From positions 682,001-746,000 of the forward strand of contig JADJLZ010000002.1 in NCBI GenBank assembly GCA_016709875.1: a stretch of DNA of 64,000 bases, written 5' to 3'. This stretch comes from Planctomycetota bacterium. GTDB lineage: Bacteria > Planctomycetota > UBA1135 > GCA-002686595. A model generated the notes under the pieces. That model saw only the letters and a list, made by a program, of their open reading frames with translations, was not told the origin of the DNA and did no database searches. Positions 59,662-64,000 of this stretch are shown piece by piece (within the stretch, counting starts at the first letter, position 1; each line of letters starts with the position of its first letter). A program made the translations under genes and the position numbers.

Positions 59662-60036
59662 ATGGCCGCGACGAATCCGATCTACCTGATCCAGAGCCGA
59701 ATGCCGCGCGAGCAGCTGGCGTCCCTGCTCGGGAACCCGTTCAAGGACATGGTGAAGTTCGTGGCCGACATCGAACGTCACACGCTCGCCGTCGGCGGCG
59801 AGTTGCACGTCGATGCCGAGGCGGAGCTTCTCGAGCGCGGCAGCAACCAGTCAGCGCTCTGGGGCGGGAACTACTTTCCCGGGCGCGGCCCTGCTGCGTG
59901 CCTCCAGTACACCGCGATGGTCAACCTGCGCCCCTCGCAGGGAAACAGCTCGATGGAGGTCGTGAATCCCGCTCTGCGCGAGCGGATCCGCGCACTGGTA
60001 TTCGAACTTCTCGGTGAAGGGGAGGCGCTCTCGTGA
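59662..60036 (+). CDS. DUF5674 family protein
   Basis: 124 residues from ATG 59662. The family signature is clear: FVADIERHTLAVGGELHVDA, EAELLERGSNQSALWGGNYF, MVNLRPSQGNSSMEVVNPAL and RERIRALVFELL. DUF5674 proteins are small, widely scattered in bacteria and archaea, and lack an established function. Their conserved polar residues (His, Asp, Glu, Arg) look catalytic or metal-binding. Its last four bases overlap the GTG of the next gene, indicating a coupled pair. Confidence 0.87.
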   Translation: MAATNPIYLIQSRMPREQLASLLGNPFKDMVKFVADIERHTLAVGGELHVDAEAELLERGSNQSALWGGNYFPGRGPAACLQYTAMVNLRPSQGNSSMEVVNPALRERIRALVFELLGEGEALS

Positions 60037-60377
60037 GCGAGCAGCAAACACTGACTCCGGAGCGCTGGAAGCGTTTCCAGGTCGACCAGCAGGTGCTCAT
60101 GATTTCCAACGAGATGCACCGCGGGATGCACTCCTTCGCGCCGGAGCATCGCGCATCGCTCCAGCTCTGCTACGAGCGCGTGCTGCACATGCTTGGGCTC
60201 ACGATCGGCGCGGCGGGATCGAAGGGCCTGAGACGCGAGCTCCTGCGTTGGCACGAGGTCGTCGGTGCCCTGTATCTCGAGGAACGTAGCGACCCCGACC
60301 AGCACCGCTCGGCTCTGCGGGTTCTCCTTCAGTTGCGCCCGGCTCTCGCTCCCCAGGTCGAGGCGCTCGGACTCTGA
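60033..60377 (+). CDS. Small hypothetical protein coupled to DUF5674
   Basis: 114 residues from GTG 60033, helical and soluble. Two long helices are likely (PERWKRFQVDQQVLMISNEM, HRASLQLCYERVLHMLGLTI), then RRELLRWHEVVGALYLEE. No family recognised. The overlap with the DUF5674 gene suggests that the two products act together. Confidence 0.68.
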   Translation: MSEQQTLTPERWKRFQVDQQVLMISNEMHRGMHSFAPEHRASLQLCYERVLHMLGLTIGAAGSKGLRRELLRWHEVVGALYLEERSDPDQHRSALRVLLQLRPALAPQVEALGL

Positions 60378-60392
60378 GAGCCTGCGCGCGGC

Positions 60393-61547
60393 CTACTGCT
60401 TCAGGAACAGGTAGTACAGCTGTCCCTCCGCGCGCGTCGCTCCTGCGATGCGCTCGGCCTCGGTGCCCTGGCCGAGGTACATGTCGGCGCGCCCCGCGGT
60501 GCGGATCGCGCCGCCGGTGTCCTGGTCGAAGAGGAACTGGTGCACGTCCGCGCCGCCCTTGGGACCGAGCTTCGTGTCGACGAAGGTGATCGCGCCGCGT
60601 GGGAACAGGCGCTTGTCGGTCGCGAGCGAACGACCCGCGGTCACGGGCACGTTGAGCGAGCCATGCGGCGGGTGGTCAATCGGCGCGAAGAAGACGAACG
60701 ACTCGTTGCGGCGCAGATAGCCCTCCACCTTGTCGGGGTTCGCGCTGGCCCACTTGCGGATGCCGGCGAGCGAGAGCTGGCTCTTGTCGAGCTGCTTGTC
60801 TTTCACGAGCTCTTGGCCGAGCGAGACGTACGTGCGTCCGTTCTTGCCCGAGTAGCCCAGCCGCAGCATCGAGCCATCGGTGAGGTGGACGACCGCCGAG
60901 CCGTTGACGTGCGCGACGTACGCGTCGACCGGGTTTGCGAGCCAGACGAGCTCGAGGCCCTTGCCCTCGAGCAGCGCGCTCGCCTCGATCACCGCGCGCG
61001 TGGGATAGGGCTCCATGCCCTGCGGCGTCAGGCGGCCGAGGATCTCGCCCTCGGGCCCCTTCACGAGGTCCGACGGCAGCGCGTAGAGCGGGTAGCGGTG
61101 CGTCGCGTCGGCGGTGAGGCTGCCTTCGAGCTCCACCGTGCAGTAGCCGGTGAAGAGCACGCCGCCGCCTGTGCCGTTCCAGCCAGCGCTCTTCAGCACC
61201 GTGAAGTCCGCGTCGAGGCGCTGCTCGAAGTCCTCCGCCGACTGCGACTGCTGGAGGATCTCGCGGAAGTGCTCGAGGCTCTTCAGCGCGCGCTCGAAGT
61301 TCACGCCCTCGATCGGGAAGAAGCGCTGGCTCGAGGGCTTCTTGCTCCAGGCGATCGAGTTGTCCAGCGCGGGCAGGATGTCCTCGCGCGCGTACCACTG
61401 CTGCGAGAAGTCAGGGTGCTGCTCGCCGGGCGCGAGCGGCAGCAGCGCGGGGGCGCCGGGCGGGAGCGGCTTCCAGTAGTCGGGAGCGGCGGTCCGGCAT
61501 CCGGCGGCGAGGGCGAGGAGGAACGGTGCGGCGAGGAGTTTCTTCAT
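60393..61547 (-). CDS. mltA: MltA-type membrane-bound lytic transglycosylase
   Basis: 384 residues with lipobox LAAGC near residue 16, so an outer-membrane lipoprotein. MltA features are FTGYCTVELEGSLTADATHRYPLY, IEASALLEGKGLELVWLANP, GYSGKNGRTYVSLGQELVK, NESFVFFAP and the 3D domain GRSLATDKRLFPRGAITFVD with FDQDTGGAIRTAGRADMYLG carrying the catalytic Asp. It cleaves peptidoglycan glycan strands with 1,6-anhydro ends, consistent with a true peptidoglycan wall in this organism. Confidence 0.92.
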   Translation of the reverse strand: MKKLLAAPFLLALAAGCRTAAPDYWKPLPPGAPALLPLAPGEQHPDFSQQWYAREDILPALDNSIAWSKKPSSQRFFPIEGVNFERALKSLEHFREILQQSQSAEDFEQRLDADFTVLKSAGWNGTGGGVLFTGYCTVELEGSLTADATHRYPLYALPSDLVKGPEGEILGRLTPQGMEPYPTRAVIEASALLEGKGLELVWLANPVDAYVAHVNGSAVVHLTDGSMLRLGYSGKNGRTYVSLGQELVKDKQLDKSQLSLAGIRKWASANPDKVEGYLRRNESFVFFAPIDHPPHGSLNVPVTAGRSLATDKRLFPRGAITFVDTKLGPKGGADVHQFLFDQDTGGAIRTAGRADMYLGQGTEAERIAGATRAEGQLYYLFLKQ

Positions 61548-61644
61548 GCTGGTGAGCTCGACGTGAACGGCGTGTGGGGCTTGCGGGCAAAGTACGAAAG
61601 CCCCGCTTGCCGCTCCAAGCTCGTGCGGCGAAACTCTTCGTTCC

Positions 61645-62031
61645 GTGCCCTGCCTCCTCGGATGTCTCGCGCTCTCGGCGCCGCGCCTCGTGCTCGCGGT
61701 GCTGTTCCTGTTCACGGACTACCTCGCGGGGCCCTTCGAGACGAACTTCTGGCCGTTCATGGGCTTCCTGCTGCTGCCGATGACCACGCTCGGCTTCGCG
61801 GCCTCGTGGCACATCGGACAGGGCTCGCACGAGAGCTGGGCGGTGATGCTGATCGTGCTCGGCCTGCTCTACGACCTCGGCATCGTGCGCGTCGGGCGCC
61901 GGAGGATGGGAGGCGGCGGCCCGGGCAGCCCGGGTGGAGGCCCCAGCGGTCCGCCGCCGGGTGGTCCGAAGCTCGGCGGAGGCGGTGGCGGAGCGAAGGA
62001 GATCGTGATCGAGGCCGAGAAGGTCGGCTGA
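61645..62031 (+). CDS. Small membrane protein with Gly/Pro-rich tail
   Basis: 128 residues from GTG 61645. Two to three hydrophobic helices (LVLAVLFLFTDYLAG, FMGFLLLPMTTLGFAASW, WAVMLIVLGLLYDLGI) precede a tail of Gly/Pro repeats (about 88-115) ending KEIVIEAEKVG. The first part resembles small inner-membrane proteins common in Proteobacteria and Planctomycetota with the WPFMGFLLLPMTTLG pattern; no function is known. The Gly/Pro tail may be a linker for a surface or complex contact. Confidence 0.7.
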   Translation: MPCLLGCLALSAPRLVLAVLFLFTDYLAGPFETNFWPFMGFLLLPMTTLGFAASWHIGQGSHESWAVMLIVLGLLYDLGIVRVGRRRMGGGGPGSPGGGPSGPPPGGPKLGGGGGGAKEIVIEAEKVG

Positions 62032-62274
62032 GCGACGAAAAACCGTCGGCCGCCCCGCGACCTGAAGGCTCTCCGAGCGTCCTTGAGGGGGAAAGCTTGG
62101 GTGAAGTGAAAGTTCTGGATCGCGTTCGCCAGCTGGGCGAGCAGTTGCGCCGTTGGCCCAAGGCGGCCCGGGCCCACGCCCACGGGGGGGCGGGGCGAGG
62201 ACCTCGCGCACACGAGTCACCCCATGCTCGGTGCTGAACCTGGCGGCCGCGGGGCGCTGCCGCGCCGGCCCGGG

Positions 62275-62303
62275 TTGATGAAATAACGCAGACGGCATAC
62301 ACT
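62275..62303 (+). promoter_or_regulatory. Promoter of the ars operon
   Basis: TTGATG (62275-62280) and TACACT (62298-62303) are 17 bases apart. Transcription would begin about seven bases later, at or next to the GTG at 62310, implying a leaderless message if that GTG is the original arsR start. ArsR would be expected to bind over this region; I do not see a clear palindrome. Confidence 0.5.
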
Positions 62304-62355
62304 TCGGCCGTGAAGCTGAAGTCCCCGGTGCCCCACGAAGAGTTGTTCCGCGCCC

Positions 62356-62667
62356 TTGAGCGAGCCGATCCGGCTGCGCCTGATGCTGCTCCTGCGCGAA
62401 GGGGAGGTGTGCGTGTGCCACCTGGTGGGCGCGCTGGGCGAATCGCAGCCGCTGGTCAGCAAGCACCTCGCCATCCTGCGCAGGGCGGACCTCGTGAGCG
62501 CGCGCAAGGACGGGTACTGGCGCCACTACTCGCTCGCCGAGCCCGGGAGCCCAGCGCACGCGAAGCTGCTGGCGCTGCTCGACACGATCGCGAGCGAGGA
62601 CCAAGAGGCCGAACGCGACCGCAAGAAGCTCGAGCGCGTGCTCAACGCCGCCAAGTGCTGCGAGTGA
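62356..62667 (+). CDS. arsR: ArsR-family metalloregulator, frameshifted in first helix
   Basis: The readable frame from TTG 62356 gives 103 residues: EPIRLRLMLLLREGEVCVCH (metal-site ECVC-like VCVC), ALGESQPLVSKHLAILRRAD (recognition helix) and GYWRHYSL (wing). The natural N-terminus is in another frame: from GTG 62310 one reads MKLKSPVPHEELFRAL, which joins to SEPIRLRL only if one T in 62356-62357 is removed. So the gene probably runs from 62310 and carries a one-base insertion, or translation restarts at TTG 62356. It heads an operon with arsM and a channel and should repress it until arsenite binds. Confidence 0.8.
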   Translation: MSEPIRLRLMLLLREGEVCVCHLVGALGESQPLVSKHLAILRRADLVSARKDGYWRHYSLAEPGSPAHAKLLALLDTIASEDQEAERDRKKLERVLNAAKCCE

Positions 62668-62729
62668 GTCCTCCGCGCCGCCCATGACGAACACAGGGCC
62701 CCCCGACCCGCATCGAACGAGGAACGACC

Positions 62730-63635
62730 ATGACCATCCGCAAGAAGACCGCTGACGAGATCCGTGACACCGTGCGCGAGAGCTACGGCAAGATCGCCGT
62801 GGGCGAGGAGATCATGCCGCGCTCGAAATCGGCGGGCGGCTGTTGCGGCCCGAACTCGGGCTCCTGCACGCCGAGCACGAATCCGGCCGAGTTCGCGCAG
62901 TCGATCGGCTACAGCGCGGAAGAGGTCGCGCTGCTGCCCGAGGGCACGAACATGGGCCTTTCCTGCGGCAATCCGGCCGTGATCGCGTCGCTCAAGCCGG
63001 GCGAGGTCGTGCTCGACCTCGGTGCGGGCGGCGGGATGGACGCCTTCCTCGCCGGCCCGAAGGTCGGCGCGAGCGGGCGCGTGATCGGCGTCGACATGAC
63101 GGCCGAGATGGTCGCCAAGGCGCGCAAGAACAACGCCTCGTACGAGAAGCGCTCGGGCCTCTCGAACATCGAGTTCCGATTGGGCGAGATCGAGCACCTG
63201 CCGGTCGCGGACGCGAGCGTGGACGTCGTGATCTCGAACTGCGTGCTCAACCTCTCGCCCGACAAGCCGCAGGTCTGGCGCGAGATCGCGCGCGTGCTCA
63301 AGCCGGGTGGTCGTGTGGCCGTGAGCGACCTCGCGCTGCTGAAGACGCTGCCGGGGAACGTGCTCGAGTCGATCGAGGCGCTGGTCGGCTGCGTCGCCGG
63401 CGCGGTGCTCGTCTCCGACACGGAGCAGATGATGCGCGCCGCCGGGCTGATCGACGTGCAGTTGCGCGAGAAGCCTGAGTACGTGCGCTCGGTGATGAGC
63501 TTCGAGGATCCGCTCTACCAGCGCATCGTCAAGAACCTGCCGGCGGGAAAGACGCCTGCGGACTACATCACGAGCCTCGACATCCAGGGCCGCAAGGGCC
63601 TCGCGGCGACCAAGCAACCCTCGCGCTGCTGCTGA
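62730..63635 (+). CDS. arsM: Arsenite S-adenosylmethionine methyltransferase
   Basis: 301 residues. Motif I is VLDLGAGGGMDAFLAGPKV, and LKPGGRVAVSDLAL follows later. Arsenite-binding cysteines are present: C79 in NMGLSCGNPA, C171 in ISNCVLNL and C221 in LVGCVAGA, with extra Cys at 38, 39 and 46 (GGCCGPNSGSC) and a CC at the C-terminus. ArsM methylates As(III) in the cytoplasm to methylarsenicals. Length and cysteine set match the family. It follows arsR and precedes the aquaporin-family channel, three bases apart. Confidence 0.95.
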   Translation: MTIRKKTADEIRDTVRESYGKIAVGEEIMPRSKSAGGCCGPNSGSCTPSTNPAEFAQSIGYSAEEVALLPEGTNMGLSCGNPAVIASLKPGEVVLDLGAGGGMDAFLAGPKVGASGRVIGVDMTAEMVAKARKNNASYEKRSGLSNIEFRLGEIEHLPVADASVDVVISNCVLNLSPDKPQVWREIARVLKPGGRVAVSDLALLKTLPGNVLESIEALVGCVAGAVLVSDTEQMMRAAGLIDVQLREKPEYVRSVMSFEDPLYQRIVKNLPAGKTPADYITSLDIQGRKGLAATKQPSRCC

Positions 63636-63638
63636 GCG

Positions 63639-64000
63639 ATGCGTCCGGCCGGCGAATCACGCGTGCTCGCAGCTGAGGCGCTGGGCACGTTCACGATGGT
63701 GTTCGCCGGCACGGGCGCGATCGTGATCGACCAGGTCTCGGGCGGGCGCATCACGCACGTCGGTATCGCGCTGGTCTTCGGACTGGTCGTGATGGCGATG
63801 ATCCAGACCTTCGGCGACGTCTCGGGCGCGCACATGAACCCCGCGGTGACGCTCGCCTTCCGCGCCGCGGGGCGGATCGGATCGCGGACGGCCGCGGGAT
63901 ACATCGCGGCGCAGCTCGCGGGTGCGCTCGCGGCGAGCGGACTCCTGCGCCTGCTCTTCCCGGAAGACGTGTTCCTGGGCGGGACACAACCGGCGGGGAG
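63639..64000 (+). CDS. Aquaporin/GlpF-family channel, cut by window end
   Basis: From ATG 63639 the first 120 residues are visible: LAAEALGTFTMVFAGTGAIV (first helix), IALVFGLVVMAMIQTFG, and the SGAHMNPAVTLAF box with the first NPA motif, then a third helix. MIP channels beside arsM/arsR (AqpS type) let arsenite or methylated arsenicals pass the membrane. The second NPA lies beyond base 64000. Confidence 0.9.
   Translation, partial: MRPAGESRVLAAEALGTFTMVFAGTGAIVIDQVSGGRITHVGIALVFGLVVMAMIQTFGDVSGAHMNPAVTLAFRAAGRIGSRTAAGYIAAQLAGALAASGLLRLLFPEDVFLGGTQPAG

Noticed and set aside
62350..62362. Programmed +1 frameshift to make full ArsR
   Set aside because: The peptidyl codon CUU would have to re-pair on UUG, which is poor, and no stop codon or internal Shine-Dalgarno stimulates slippage.
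1..64000. CRISPR arrays, rRNA genes, insertion sequences, phage genes
   Set aside because: No regularly spaced repeats, rRNA-like conserved stretches, transposase motifs or structural phage proteins were seen.

Overview
The window comes from a high-G+C chromosome that I read as a member of the Planctomycetota. The indicators are a DUF1549/DUF1553 protein with EF-hands and a c-type haem motif followed by a Tat-exported DUF1501 protein, an ECF sigma factor beside a Ser/Thr kinase with C-terminal TPRs, SBBP-propeller and thrombospondin-type-3 secreted proteins, and a secreted protein ending in the Cys-rich tail (SYC...GC.P) seen in that phylum. Shine-Dalgarno sites are mostly weak and many starts are GTG or TTG. 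Nearly the whole window is coding. Most open frames antisense to the listed genes are shadows of the base composition.

Layout. 1-8 kb: a partial gene, an SBBP-repeat secreted protein split by an in-frame TGA, a kinase/ECF-sigma divergent pair, a HAF-repeat lipoprotein and a DUF1294 protein. 8-16.4 kb: mnmH, then glycan-type genes (GT2, ChbG-like deacetylase, GNAT; on the other strand GT9, radical SAM and a GT39-like membrane protein). 16.5-26 kb: DUF1549/1553-DUF1501 pair, then on the minus strand PIG-L, Na+/solute symporter and DUF2911. 26.5-31 kb: purF, then a bc-type respiratory operon made of a nine-haem cytochrome c, a Rieske protein and cytochrome b. 31-40 kb: GT4, radical SAM, sialate O-acetylesterase, an orphan, a fatty-acid desaturase and a PhoX-like protein.

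40-47.7 kb is the accessory part. It holds EcsC, a Cys-rich-tail secreted protein, DoxX and an AlkD-like protein. Three copies of an undescribed two-hairpin RNA-like element lie at about 40.9, 41.3 and 44.1 kb. On the minus strand each looks like a short self-terminating small RNA with an invariant apical loop, an invariant internal-loop strand and an unpaired C/U-rich linker. A tRNA-Arg(CCG) gene at 47.4 kb has a perfect 50-bp copy of its 3' half 2.0 kb away. The two copies bracket an AbiE-type toxin-antitoxin pair with its own operator and no integrase. A second, decayed copy of the tRNA 3' end brackets the AlkD-like gene, suggesting repeated integration at this tRNA.

47.7-64 kb: a TSP3-repeat secreted protein; an ECF sigma / zinc-finger anti-sigma / RseB-like lipoprotein operon; TonB; a minus-strand run of HAD, MoxR, a free-standing nitrilase-type amidase and ammonia-type NadE (apparently a split glutamine-dependent NAD synthetase); TPR lipoprotein; two methyltransferases, one with a lipoprotein signal; MOSC; a DUF5674 pair; MltA; and at the right edge an arsenic operon (arsR with a frameshift in its first helix, arsM, aquaporin-family channel cut by the window end).

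All functional calls come from reading motifs. No database search or folding program was run.
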